The position numbers and the translations under genes are program-made. From NCBI RefSeq assembly GCF_000708205.1, contig NW_014575563.1:295594-359593 (forward strand): DNA of 64,000 bases. The letters run 5' to 3'. Shown in pieces: positions 26,501 through 36,893 of the stretch. Numbering within the stretch: position 1 is the stretch's first letter; each line of letters opens with the position of its first letter. This DNA comes from Mixia osmundae IAM 14324 (lineage: Eukaryota > Basidiomycota > Mixiomycetes > Mixiales > Mixiaceae). Below the pieces are notes generated by a model. That model was not told where the DNA came from. It was given only the letters and a program-made list of their open reading frames with translations, and searched no databases.

Positions 26501-27356
26501 CCCACGTGGACAAGTCCTGCAGGGGACATCAGCCGGCTAGCCCGATCATTCCCATGGAAACCGTACCTTCGAATCGACCGCGTAGGTTACTCAGGCTGAC
26601 GAATGCGCCAAAGTTCTTGAGGCCTGTGACTTTGCCTGGATAAACCTTGTACAAGGTCGGCTTGTCGTCCATTGCATCACGACTGGGTAGTATCGGCCTG
26701 CGATCTTCCCTCGAACGACCTCGTTCGTCACCGTTGCGTGAGGACGTATAATCTGGGCTCCGCCGTCGTGAACGATCAGGCATCGGGGGCGAACGAGAGT
26801 CTCTTCTCATGCGTTTGTTGGATGTCTCATCTTCCTCTATTGCGGGCAACGTCCTGCGCTTCTTGGCTTCGGATTCGAGCTGACTCATCAGATCGTCGAC
26901 GCCCAACAAGTCGGCTGTTTTGGACTTGCTGGCTTTGTCTGTCGCCATGTCTGGCTCAAAGCTGGGCTGCCACTCCGTGTCCGGCATAGCGAGACCGGGA
27001 AACAGTCTCTTCTTCCTCTCTCGCTCTGCATCTTGCGCAGGATCGCCCGTGCTTGCTACTGCATCAACTGTTTCAATCGACTTTGAGTGACCGTTCGTGT
27101 CTTGCACAGCGCGAGGCTTCTTGTGCTTCGGGTGCATGCGAAGCACGAGCCTATCCATGGATGTGACAAAAGAGTCTGGCAGTCCCTCTGCTCCATTGTC
27201 GACGAGTGCCTGTCTGAATGCATCGAGAGAGGACGACTGTTCGTGCAAGTCGATCAGGAATTCGGCGAGGACCTTGTCGTTCATGCCCGTGTGGTTGACC
27301 AATTCCTGTGTGATCGAGTTCACCAACGAGAGCTTCTCGAGCGCCTCTATCTCCAT
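23595..27356 (-). CDS. PRP22: DEAH-box pre-mRNA splicing helicase Prp22 (DHX8)
   Basis: ATP-dependent RNA helicase that proofreads exon ligation and releases spliced mRNA from the spliceosome. An N-terminal helical segment and RS-like stretch come first, then an S1 RNA-binding domain ([20 protein letters not shown]), split by an intron near 26530. The helicase core has motif [11 protein letters not shown], Ia [43 protein letters not shown] and [10 protein letters not shown]. Ratchet and OB domains follow, including VHPSS-like [20 protein letters not shown]. Two more introns lead through [12 protein letters not shown] and [10 protein letters not shown] to the end [20 protein letters not shown]. 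Tail-to-tail with TOM7, 63 bp apart. Confidence 0.97.
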
Positions 27357-27508
27357 GACGGGCGACGCAATGGACGCCTAGTGCCAGATTGCGACGGCTT
27401 CTGTTGGAGCGAGTCCAGATGATTCTTTTTCAGGTGAATAGCTCTGCATGTGTCACGCTTCCCTCCTGGCTCAGCTCAGCCGGCTCCAACGTATACATGC
27501 GATCTAGG
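27357..27508. promoter_or_regulatory. Divergent promoter PRP22 / HEM12
   Basis: About 150 bp between the PRP22 start and the favoured HEM12 start, transcribed in opposite directions. No regulatory motif was recognised. Confidence 0.4.
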
Positions 27509-28793
27509 ATGGCGGAACTGTGCGGAGACTATGCGTTCCCAGCTGATCCGGCAAGCCACTTTCCCGAGATGCGCAACACGCTACTTCTGTCGGCTGCGAG
27601 ATGTCAGAGCACGTCTCGGCCTCCGGTCTGGGTGATGCGTCAGGCAGGCAGGCAAGCAAGCACAGACTGATCTATGCGCCTGCTGACCAAGGGATCTGCC
27701 AGATACCTGCCCGAGTTTAGGAAGTTGAGGGAGTCTCACGACTTTTTCGAGATCTGCAGGACGCCAGAGCTAGCAGCAGAGATCACCTTGCAACCCATCG
27801 ATCGTTACCCCGAGCTGGACGCGTCCATCATCTTCAGCGACATTCTCGTCGTTCCTCAAGCACTGGGCATGCAGGTTGACATGCTGCCTGCTCACGGCCC
27901 TCATTTCCCTCGCCCCCTGAGGCAGCCCGAAGACGGGGAGAAGCTACTGAAAGAGACGGATGAGCTCAATGTCGACGCAGAACTGCGCTATGTCTATGCA
28001 GCCATCACGCTCACTCGCCAGAAGCTCGAGGGCCGGGTGCCTTTGATAGGATTCTGCGGAAGTCCCTGGACGCTGTTTGCCTACATGATCGAAGGCGGCG
28101 GGAGCAAGACACTCCAGCAAGCGCATACCTGGATCAACCGATACCCCGAGCTATCTCATCGCCTACTCGAGAGGATAGCGGACACTTGCGCGCAATTCCT
28201 CGTCGGACAGATCCGCGCAGGTGCTCAGGTGGGCTGTGCCGTGTCTCACAGATGACGTAGATTGAATGCGGCAAGAACAGATGGTGCAAATCTTCGACTC
28301 TTGGGCGGGCGAGCTCGAAGCAGGCAAATACAGGGCATTCTCGCTGCAGTATTGCTATCAGATCAGTAGGACTGTGCGGCAACTGCTCGAGCATCACCAG
28401 ATCTCATGCCCGCCCATATCACTCTTTCCAAAGGGAGGGGGCCCCATCGCGCTCGAATCGATAGCGCAGGGCTCCCAGGCAGACACCCATTTTGATGTCA
28501 TTGGCCTCGACTGGACCATCGATGCCGAACATGCACGCAGGGCGCTCGAAGAAGGTGCAAAACTCAATAGAGCAGGCTGGCGAGGTCAGATTGCATTGCA
28601 AGGCAATATGAATCCCAACATGCTCTACGCTGGTCAAGAGGCCATCTCGCGCGACGTCGAGCGAATGGCAGCCGACTTTCGACCCTCGCGACCAGGCTGG
28701 ATCGCCAATCTTGGTCATGGCATCACGCCAGGCGTCGATCCCGAGGACATGAAGCACTTTCTGCAGTGCGTTCAGGCTATCCGGCCCGCGTAG
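27509..28793 (+). CDS. HEM12: Uroporphyrinogen decarboxylase (heme synthesis)
   Basis: Cytosolic enzyme that decarboxylates uroporphyrinogen III to coproporphyrinogen III. The N-terminal signature is MRNTLLLSAARCQSTSRPPV, then WVMRQAGRYLPEFR with the substrate-binding Arg residues and the IFSDILVVPQALGM segment with the catalytic Asp. Further motifs are GFCGSPWTLFAYMIEGG, FPKGGG, IGLDWTID and LGHGITPGVDPE. Three exons give 393 residues, the usual family size plus a slightly longer N-terminus. The second intron (28229-28280) is GT-AG; the first uses a GC donor (separate entry). I start at the ATG 27509 (MAELCGDY); ATG 27497 is in the same frame and equally possible. Ends 20 bp before the stop of the convergent kinetochore gene. 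Confidence 0.96.
27652..27702 (+). other. GC-AG intron in HEM12
   Basis: 51-nt intron with donor AG|GCAAGC and acceptor GCCAG. It is placed by the invariant protein string MRQAGRYLPEF, which forms only if exon 1 ends after AG and exon 2 starts at A of TAC. No GT donor nearby keeps these residues. Confidence 0.88.
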
Positions 28794-28813
28794 AAGCAGA
28801 CCAGTGCTGCACG

Positions 28814-29413
28814 TCATTGCATGGCATCAACGACCAAGTGCTCGAGTTTCTGTGTGAAGCGCTCGTCAATATGCTTGCCACCGCTTGTTTCGACGAACGC
28901 ACCTTGTAATGCTGATCCTGCTGCTGGAGCGTGTCGCGTTGCTCGTGCGCATTCTGGACCTTGCGCAATAACCTTTCGTACGCTTTCCGTTGACGTGCAT
29001 CCCCATGCGGCCAGCTCTGAGGCAGCGCCTCCACCCAGCTGTATGATCTGGTCAGCTATGGCCGGAACACCAGCAGCAGAATTCAAATACTTTGACTGGG
29101 CTTGTGCGGTCGTGAGAAAGAGGCCGTCGGGATGCGCTGCCTTGTCGCGCTTGTTCATCTCACGCTGGGCTTCCTCTGACCTCAGGATGTCAATCTGCCG
29201 TACGAGCTGGTCAATCTCTTCGTCCTTGAGCAGCTTGTCGTGCCGAGCTTTGGCCATAAAAGCGTCAATCTGAGCACATATCTCTTCGATTGCGGTCGAA
29301 CGAAGCGTCTTTCCCCGCTCGTCCTCGCCCAGTGAGCCGCCAGAAGGCGCACGGAGCGGCTGATAGAGACCGTCTAGCTGTTCCCGAATGAAGCCTCGCT
29401 CGTCATCGTCCAT
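28814..29413 (-). CDS. Kinetochore Sim4-complex subunit Fta4-like protein
   Basis: Probable inner-kinetochore (CCAN/Sim4 complex) protein. Three exons encode about 164 residues. Exon 1 holds FIREQLDGLYQPLRAPSG, AIEEICAQIDAFMAKARHD and a helical stretch resembling the Fta4 pattern for QL..QI.........E.. sequences. A 52-nt intron (GTATTT...ACAG) joins AQAQS to NWVEALPQSWPHG, followed by the coiled coil YERLLRKVQNAHEQRDTLQQ. A 53-nt intron then leads to the short end KLEHLVVDAMQ. The 'LPxSWP' plus coiled-coil layout is what suggests Fta4; similarity is recalled and not computed. The ATG at 29545 would add 44 residues; I prefer 29413 because it leaves a normal divergent promoter. Confidence 0.6.
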   Translation of the reverse strand: MDDDERGFIREQLDGLYQPLRAPSGGSLGEDERGKTLRSTAIEEICAQIDAFMAKARHDKLLKDEEIDQLVRQIDILRSEEAQREMNKRDKAAHPDGLFLTTAQAQSKYLNSAAGVPAIADQIIQLGGGAASELAAWGCTSTESVRKVIAQGPECARATRHAPAAGSALQGAFVETSGGKHIDERFTQKLEHLVVDAMQ

Positions 29414-29552
29414 TTGGACCGTCGCGTAGAGTTCGAGCGAACCCGACGCGTCTTGCGGCCATTCTGCGACGTAGCGCCGAGCTTGGCAGCCTCTCTCAGC
29501 TGCAGATTTGGGACGACGATGAGGTCGACATGGTGATGATGACATCGCCCAG

Positions 29553-30240
29553 ATGACGACTCAAGCATCAACGGTGGTCTCGCCGCCTCAGGTGCTCCTG
29601 TCGCCTCCCAGTCCGATACCGGGAACAGAGGAAGCATCATCGGCGTCCGCGACGCAGATTCTGTACCCACGAGACTCTGTAGGCTCAGGTCAAGCCGATC
29701 TGCCGGCAGGTACAACGGCTCAGCCTTCCATGACCACTACACTCGCAGCTCCGTCGCCCGCGAGCGAGGGAGACCATGCTGGCGATGTTCGAGTCTCGTT
29801 CCTGCTCGTTAGCTCGGGCAAGAAGACGCCAGAGTACCACTTTGATGCTCAGACAAAGGTCGCACAAGTCATCGAAAGGCTCTACACCGATTGGCCTGGC
29901 GACTTGGCCGCCGATATGCCACCTGACCGCAGCACCATACGACTGTATGTCACTTCCGCAAGCAGGCTGTGCATATCATCGCACTGACATTCTTCGAGCA
30001 GAATACATCGTGGACGCTTTCTCAACGCAGGCGAGAGCCTACGAGGTCGGTCGCGTGATCGTCGCGCATGTCACTCAGTGCTCACGGTCATGTCTTGCAT
30101 GTGCAGACGCACGGCTTGCGCCCGATGCTGTGACGACATTGCACCTCACGGTTGCGTCAAACGCTCAAAAGAGCGAGAGTAAGCCATCGTCGAGTTCTTT
30201 AAGGAGCTTCGTGCTGAACTGGCACAGGTACCCACATTGA
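29553..30240 (+). CDS. UBL3/MUB-like ubiquitin-fold protein
   Basis: Ubiquitin-like protein of the membrane-anchored ubiquitin-fold type. A Ser/Pro/Thr-rich leader of ~80 residues precedes the fold: VRVSFLLVSSGKKTPEYHF, VAQVIERLYTDWPGDLAADM, then across an intron DRSTIRLIHRGRFLNAGESL, and across a second intron DARLAPDAVTTLHLTVA. The Trp-Pro and IHRGR(F/I)L positions are typical of UBL3-like domains. The protein has no Gly-Gly tail, so it is not a conjugating ubiquitin. It ends in Ser/Lys-rich residues and NWHRYPH with no prenylation box, unlike classic UBL3. A different 3' splice (GTACCC donor at the end) would replace the last residues with a basic tail ending in CAV. Confidence 0.75.
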
Positions 30241-30466
30241 GAAACCTCGCGACAAAGGCCTCTGTTCGAGCTGCGCAATAAGTTAGCCAATCACTGTCAG
30301 CTTCAGACGATTCCATCGCAGATCTGTTGTGATAAAACAACGACATGAATTCCAACTATGTGCCGTCTGATCATGAGAGGCGGCTGATAATGTGATGACG
30401 TGTTCATGCTGATGTGGCCGACCCCTTTTTTTTCGCCGCGCCTGACTCAGTCAACGTCCACAGAAG

Positions 30467-31427
30467 ATGGTGAGACGCTCCTCCCTAGACTGCACGAATC
30501 TGCGCTGACAGCACAAGCTACATAGGACGCTCCTCTACCACCGCCAATCGGCGAAGACGTACGCATGCAGGACGCTGCCCGAAGAGAGCCAACATCACCT
30601 CGGGATGCCTACCCAAGTCAGGTTCCCGCTCGTCCTCGCAACGCACCTGCTGCACCTACCAAGTCAAACGTGCTCGGCGTCTTTGGTCTGTCGGTCAACA
30701 CCCGCGAAAGAGACCTAGAAGACGTCTTTACACGCATTGGCGAGGTCGACAAAGTCGTCGTTGTCTATGACCAACGAGTGCGTTTTTCTCTCTACTCGTC
30801 AGGGCAAGCGACCTTACTCAATGGTCCCCGAACAGAGCGAACGCTCACGTGGCTTCGCCTTTGTGACCATGCGCTCGGAGGATGACGCAGAGAAAGCCAT
30901 CGCAGACTTGAACGGCCAAGTGCGTCTTTGCTCTCATCTCGGCTCGCTTCGAGGCTAATGGGCATACACAGGAAATCGACGGACGTCGTGTCCGAGTCGA
31001 CTATTCACTCACCACTCGCCCTCACAGACCTACACCCGGTGAATACATGGGCTACAGACGCGACGAGTTCCGAGAGGGCGCTTTCGGAGGTGGTGGCGCC
31101 AGACACTACGACAACCGCCGTCCGGTCTACCGTGACGACCGCCGAGATGATCGGTACAGCAGCCGAAGCTATCGCGATGACCGACCGCACTACGACGATC
31201 GCCGAGGCGACTACCGCGATGATCGCAGACGCGACTATTACGACGACGACAGACGTGACTACGATGATCGTCCCCGCCGCCGCTACTCGCCTCCCTCGCC
31301 GCCTCGTCGCCGTTCGGAGTCGCCCCGCCGCCGCTCAGCTTCACCTGCTCGTCGCTCGGCATCGCCGCTTCGACCCAAGCGCAGAGACAGCGACTATTCA
31401 CCCCCTCGGCCTCGCTATGAAGAATGA
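30467..31427 (+). CDS. Tra2-like SR splicing factor (RRM plus RS-type tail)
   Basis: Sequence-specific splicing regulator with one RRM. The RRM reads [32 protein letters not shown], then across a 58-nt intron [20 protein letters not shown], and [20 protein letters not shown]. The tail is rich in Arg, Asp, Tyr and Ser-Pro-Arg repeats ([20 protein letters not shown]), like Tra2 and other SR proteins. The likely start is ATG 30467, directly followed by a 56-nt intron (30470-30525) that joins to [15 protein letters not shown]. The downstream ATG at 30565 is an alternative. I place the intron in the RRM with acceptor AACAG, because the other acceptor would make a 25-nt intron and disrupt the RNP1 motif. 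Confidence 0.85.
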
Positions 31428-32044
31428 TGGCGCTGACATGATGCAGATGATGCGCGCGCAACCAAAAGCGAGAGGAAAAAAGGCATTGTCATCTAGGATA
31501 AGCCAAGAGGACGGCACTGTCACGCTTCAAAGCTAATTCAAAAGAATGTCTCAAACATTTGTACAAGATTCATCGTCGTGCTAGCAGTCGCGAAGAGACA
31601 AATCAAAGAGCAAGGCTCAAGCTTGAAGACTCGCATTGGCTGACAGGGCACTGCAAAGTGCGTCATCGTGCGCGCGCGGGCAATTGAATAGCGCTAGCGA
31701 CGGTAAGCAATTTGAGATTCCCAAGGTGAGCTTTAGCTCGTCTTCACTAATGAGAAAAGCTCGATGCACTTTCATTTCGTTCGGCTGCCTGGCTTGATGA
31801 ATAGAATATCGGCTGAAATTCGAAGCGCGGTCATCGCCGTTCTGCCGAGGTCCAGATCGCGATCGGAGCGACCACGCGAGAGTCATGACGTACTGGCCCC
31901 AGATTTTCAAAGACTGCAAGACGATGACGAGAATCGAGGCTCTGGGACACTTGTCTCGCTTGTATCTCCCCTCTTCTCGGTGGACAGACTGCCAAGGCAA
32001 GGAGATCAAGATACGCAGCGAAGAAAGCTTACCAGTCTTCGCAG
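31428..32044. other. Gene-poor stretch upstream of the aquaporin
   Basis: 617 bp between the TRA2-like stop and the first usable aquaporin ATG. It should hold the TRA2 3' end and the aquaporin promoter and leader. Short open frames on both strands lack recognisable homology. One frame stays open directly upstream of the aquaporin start but has no ATG, so a spliced upstream coding exon cannot be excluded. Confidence 0.4.
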
Positions 32045-33942
32045 ATGGGTTGGAATTCGCACCTCAAGCAAGACTTGATATGCTTCGTGGGCGAGTTTGT
32101 CGGCACCACCCTCTTCCTCTTCCTTGGTCTCGGAGGAGTACGGATTCATGAGACATCTCTATCAAGCTTTGCTCATGTGCACGTTTAGATCAAGACAGCG
32201 GTCGCATCGACCACAGCGGCTCAAACTCAGGTACGTCTTTCTTGACTAGAATGACGCCGCAGACTCATTGACTGTGCCAATGCAGACCATCACCACGCTC
32301 AGTAATACAGAGATCCAGATCATCTCGACTTCGATGGGATTGAGCTTGCTCATCACCGCCTGGATCTTCGTAAGTCCTGACGCATGTTGATAAAAGTATG
32401 CTGACCCTTGCCATAGTACCGCATCACCGGAGGGTGCGCATGCATGCGAAGATGTCCAATGACCGAGCTGATGCAGGATTCGATAGCCTTTTCAACCCTG
32501 CCGTCACTTTCGGTTAGTCGTACGCGTCTGTTCGTCAACGAGGCTGACTCGGATGGCACAGCATTATACCTTGTCGGCGCAGTCGCACCTTTCCGATCTG
32601 CTATCCTTGTCATCGCACAGATCGCGGGCGGCATTGCTGGCAGCGGATTGATCGCACTGCTTACTCCGGGCGGCACGAAGGCATTCGTAGTCACGCTCGA
32701 GCCAGGAATGAGTATGTATGGTAATGCCTTTGGACCAACTTGCTTATATTGCTTCCGCAGATACTGGCCAGGGACTCATGCTTGAAGCATTCTTGACCGC
32801 CATTCTCGTCTTCTCAGTCCTCATGCTTGCCGCCGAGAAGCACAAGGCGTGAGTCTGCTGATTTCGAGACGTTCGTCAGCCTGAGAACACTTGACTTGCA
32901 GCACATATCTTGCACCCATTGGCATTGGTCTCACGCTATTCGTATGCCAGCTGTTTGGTACACTTTGGACCGGGTCAGCTTCACCTCTTGAATATACGCC
33001 AGCATAGCTAATGCCCTGCCATTTTATAGATGCGGTATGAATCCCGCCCGCGCTCTTGGACCATCTGTCATCCAGGGATCTTTTGTTCACTACCACTGGA
33101 TCTACCACGTGAGTCTCACGTTGAGTTTCGCTGAAGTGCTGCGCTCACATTCGCACAGGTTGGACCTTTCATCGGTATGCGAATAGCGACGTATCTTTCG
33201 TCCATACTCACTAATCTGAACAGGATCATTGATCGCGGTTGGATTCTACATGATGCTCAAGGCGTTCGATTATGGCTCTATCGTGCTCGGACAAGACGCA
33301 GACACGAATGTCGGACCAGCGCCCGTACCTGTTCCTGCACGAATCTGGGCGTACAGCACCCACGGCTTTTCACATAGCCAGCGGTCTGCTTTGCTGCGAT
33401 CTGGTATGCAAAATGATGCGATCGACCAAGCCGAGAAGGGCGCAGTCGAAGCAGCCTTGGCGGAGCATAATCTCGCCTCTGCCGGCTCGCTGACCGGCGA
33501 AAAGTCGGCGACTGACGAGAAGGTCGCGAACGGCCACACTTATGGCCCTAACGGCCACCTCAATGGGCCCTCAGGTCAATCTGAGAACGCTGCTCACCAG
33601 CCACATGCCAGCAATGCAACACCTGGCAACGGCAATCTCATCGCCGGCGGACCTTTGCACCGAAATCACCACAACGAGCATGTCCGCGTTGCCACGCCTC
33701 CCCACTCGACACGCGCATCCGGCGAGTATCATCACGCCCGGCCATCTGCTTCGACTAGAACGTCAAGCTATAATCGCGCAGGCAACACCGGAGCAGCAGC
33801 AAGCAGCTACCCTTCGATGGGCTCTGCAGCTCAAGATGTCGGCGGTATTGGCGCGCCCGCTTCAAAAGCCACCGGTCTTGCATCACTCGGTTCACTCGGC
33901 AACGTGCTTGGCCACACTGGACCCAAGTCTGACCAAGCTTAG
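32045..33942 (+). CDS. Aquaporin (MIP family)
   Basis: Six-helix water or solute channel. The first helix is DLICFVGEFVGTTLFLFLGL. The first pore loop reads YRITGGLFNPAVTFG (NPA box 1) and the second GCGMNPARALGPS (NPA box 2, with the pore Arg). Other helices are GAVAPFRSAILVIAQIAGG, MLEAFLTAILVFSVLMLAAE and HVGPFIGSLIAVGFYMMLKA. At least eight introns of 40-60 nt cut the channel part. A long tail of ~200 residues after the last helix is rich in Gly, Ser, His and Asn and is predicted disordered. The NPA pair and the absence of a glyceroporin-type Asp after NPAR favour an orthodox aquaporin, but this is not certain. The start MGWNSHLKQD at 32045 is the first in-frame ATG. Confidence 0.92.
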
Positions 33943-34036
33943 AGCAATCTTAATGCGGATAGAGCGCGCTACATCATGCTCTCTGTACAATCATCCGACG
34001 TATTGCTGCATGCACATTTATAAGACACTGGCCTGC

Positions 34037-34399
34037 TCAGCTTGTCGTCACTTTTGAGATGTATAGCACTGGACGTTGAGTGAGCAAGCATCCGTATGAG
34101 ATCGAGCAGGCTTACCATTGTTGCCCCGAATGAAAGAGTCGCCGTAGCGATTTCTGACCTGCCCATTGACGACCTCCTCGGTCTGCTCCATCGCTATGTT
34201 GAGATAGGCATCCAGGCAGGACAGGATGCCTGCCACACCAAGGCATCAGCTTGGGCGGGCTGCAGCTGACCACGAGTGTCAAACCTCTGTAGTCCACACC
34301 CGAATTGAGTCGAACAGAAACGAGCTGCCCGACCGTATTCTTGAGGAAATCTGAAGGGGACCCTATGGGTGCCGCTGGGGCAGCTTCTTGCTCTGCCAT
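34037..34399 (-). CDS. LSM6: U6 snRNA-associated Sm-like protein LSm6
   Basis: Subunit of the LSm2-8 ring (U6 snRNP) and the LSm1-7 ring (mRNA decay). Sm1 reads DFLKNTVGQLVSVRLNSGVD with YRG; across an intron ILSCLDAYLNIAMEQTEEVV continues, and Sm2 has NRYGDSFIRGNN. A second intron (GTAAGC donor, CCAG acceptor) joins to VLYISKVTTS at the C-terminus. The protein has about 86 residues, the normal LSm6 size, with a short Ala/Pro-rich start MAEQEAAPAAPIG. Confidence 0.95.
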
Positions 34400-34870
34400 G
34401 CGACCTCTGAGCAGACTTCTGGCACGTCGCCGTCGCCGTCGCGATTTCTTTGCAGAGAATTCGGATCGCGACGTCGATGACGCCGTCGAGCTGAGCTTTG
34501 ACGGAGGGTCTCTGATGCTCCGCTGATGCTGACGCATCGTCTCAGCGTCCAGTATACGATAGACAGGCTGCTCGGCCCATCGATCGTCGCACGTCAGCCT
34601 GGACTTCGACAGCGTCAGGCTAAGCTTGTACATCTGCAATCGTACCCATATTCGCACTATGCCGCAAGCATAGAACACTTTGGTGACACCCGTATCAACA
34701 TCTCATCAAGGAGATTTCCTCCCGGCCTTGTGCCGCGTGCTACAGCCTGCCGGGACCTCAAACGTGCCACTACTCCGTTCAAGACATCCAGATTACGACC
34801 TGCCAGACGAAACCTACGCATCAGGCCGCCCGTCAAAGCCAAGGCATCGACCGTTCTGGCAAGCTTCATC
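34400..34870. promoter_or_regulatory. Divergent intergenic region LSM6 / Cid1-like gene
   Basis: 471 bp between the LSM6 start and the favoured start of the nucleotidyltransferase. The plus strand is open from an ATG at 34526 in the same frame, so the right part may instead code for a 115-residue basic leader. Confidence 0.4.
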
Positions 34871-36786
34871 ATGGCCTCTGCATCAGCTCCGACCCTGGAT
34901 CCTGCAGCTGCAGCATTAGCCGCTGCAAAATGGGCTCGATTACGTGAAGCGCGACGCGAAAGGAGACGAGCTGCAAAGTCAGCTGCTTCGCCGAGCGACG
35001 CAAAGGACGCAGCGATCACTGCGAACGATGGGACGGAAGAGAACACTAGAACTGACCGCTCGGCTGCCGACAAGGGGCGAAAGCAATCCAAATGGAGTAA
35101 GCCAAGTGATGGCCTATCACCGTTGCCAGTCACATCCCTAACGGACACCCGCAAGCGCGCTGCGTCTTCGGTCGGAGGCAGACAAGACTTGCAATGGGCT
35201 CTACCACGCTCCAAGACTGCTATTGAGGCCAGTCGCTCAGACGAACTAGATCGCCCACCCAGGCGCCACGCCGCGCAGCAGCCGGCACAGTCAGACACCG
35301 ACATGGTCGACGAGCTCAATCGCGGCATGAACGCTATCGTCGTCCATGATGCGACTCTGCTGTCGCGAGCGTCCGAAAACGCACCCTACAATGCTCTCGC
35401 AACTGCGCGACAACCTCGCTTGTCTGTACAAAGACGATCCAATGGAGTGCTCCCCCGAAGAGAGCCTCGACCCGCACCCATCATACCTGCTGCGGTCCCG
35501 CTTACTGTTACTGGCCCCAAGCCCAAACGAGGCAAAGCAGCACGTGCTGCAACTCGCGCCGGAGCCGTAGGCGATGACTCTGCTAGCAACACAAGCGTCC
35601 TGATGGCCCATATCGATCGGAGCCTCAATCGCATGCTCTGTTCGGCTGATGTACTGAACTTATCCCTCGGTCACACGATGTCATCTGCAAGCGCATTGGC
35701 CCGCAACAGACTGGTTGCCAAGATCAGCTCGATCGTCCAGGACAGGTTTGGCGCGGCATACACTGCGCAGGCATTTGGCAGTCACCTGACCGGCCTCGAC
35801 AATGAGCACAGTGACTTGGATCTGACGATTCTCGACGCCAATTTTCCATTCGGCGTTGGACCGGAGCAGCTGAAGAAGACTGGGCCAATATACAACCTCC
35901 GGAAGCTTGAAGATATTCTCAGACGTCGAGGTGCGCAAAAGGTCACAGTCGTCCGTCACACTCTGGTGCCGATTATCAAATTCGAGATGGATGGCATCAA
36001 AGTCGACCTGAACGTGAACGAACGCTTGGGAATCTACAATTCGAAGTTGATTGCCGAGTATTGCCGCATCAGTCCCATCATGCGCCCTCTCTGCGTTTTC
36101 GTCAAATTCTGGAGCAAGCGACGTGAGCTCAATGATCCTGCGGGACAGGCCGGAAAGGTTCGTCACTGCTGACGGGTAGCCATCCAGCTGTTCTCTGACA
36201 GAGTCACGCACAGAAATCGTTCTCATCCTACGCGCTTATCCTGCTCGTCATTGCTTACTTGCAGCAGCTTGGCGAACTGCCAAATCTGCAAGACATGGCA
36301 GAAGTGATGCGTGCACCATTGCTGCATACGCGCTACAGTGCACGCCTCAGTCGCGCCCGTCCCGGCAAAAGCAATACTGTAGATTCGTGGGAACAAGTCG
36401 ATATCTCCTTTGCGCAAGGACAACGTACCGATCAGCGTCAAGAGAGCGCCATTGATTTTGCGCGCATCATCGGTCACTTCTTCGCCTCATATGCCGATCT
36501 GAATATGGCGACCAATTGGGTTTCAATTCGAGAACACTACGTGGGCCCTCGCAATCTGGAAAATGTCAATAGAAGGGAGCCGCCCGGCAAAGCAGATGCT
36601 CTGTGCTGCATAGCAGACCCTTTTCTACTCGCTCGCAACACCGTCAATATCGATGCGACGGTCGCTGTCGATTTCAAGGCGGAGTTGCAACGGGTTGTCG
36701 ATATGTGCAAACACAAGGCGCCCTTCCATCTCATCTGTGCACGCCTCACGCCAGATGAACGCGCTCATCGCTATCGTAAGAGGTAG
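34871..36786 (+). CDS. Cid1-family non-canonical poly(A)/poly(U) polymerase
   Basis: Nucleotidyltransferase that adds nucleotides to RNA 3' ends. After a disordered, Arg/Ala/Ser-rich N-terminus of ~240 residues, the catalytic core shows QAFGSHLTGLDNEHSDLDLT, the GS plus DxD metal-binding motif. The third carboxylate is in MDGIKVDLNVNERLGIYNSK. The PAP-associated domain has SFSSYALILLVIAYLQQ, DFARIIGHFFASYADLN and DALCCIADPFLLARNTVNID. One intron near 36158-36210 joins GQAGK to SFSSYAL. The catalytic triad looks intact. It could be a cytoplasmic Cid1/Cid13-type or a mitochondrial enzyme. If translation starts at ATG 34526, the Arg-rich extension (MLTHRLSVQYTIDRL) would resemble a mitochondrial presequence. 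Confidence 0.88.
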
Positions 36787-36893
36787 GCGCTCGTCCTGCA
36801 AGTCTCATGACGCCATGCCGCTATGCCGCTGCATTCGTCTTGCTACAAGTCGACGGCCTGGCTTGCCGCCTTTTGGAGCTATCACTGTCGCCC

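Noticed and set aside
30781-30805. 25-nt intron in the TRA2-like RRM
   Set aside because: The acceptor at AACAG gives a normal 58-nt intron and keeps RNP1 ([10 protein letters not shown]) contiguous with VVYDQR.
15132-31427. A new functional gene cluster linking pore, splicing and kinetochore genes
   Set aside because: The genes have independent promoters and orientations and are widely dispersed housekeeping functions in other fungi; no sign of a coordinated system beyond neighbouring pairs.
31617-32009. 130-codon minus-strand frame upstream of the aquaporin
   Set aside because: No homology, no compositional support, and it covers the expected aquaporin promoter.
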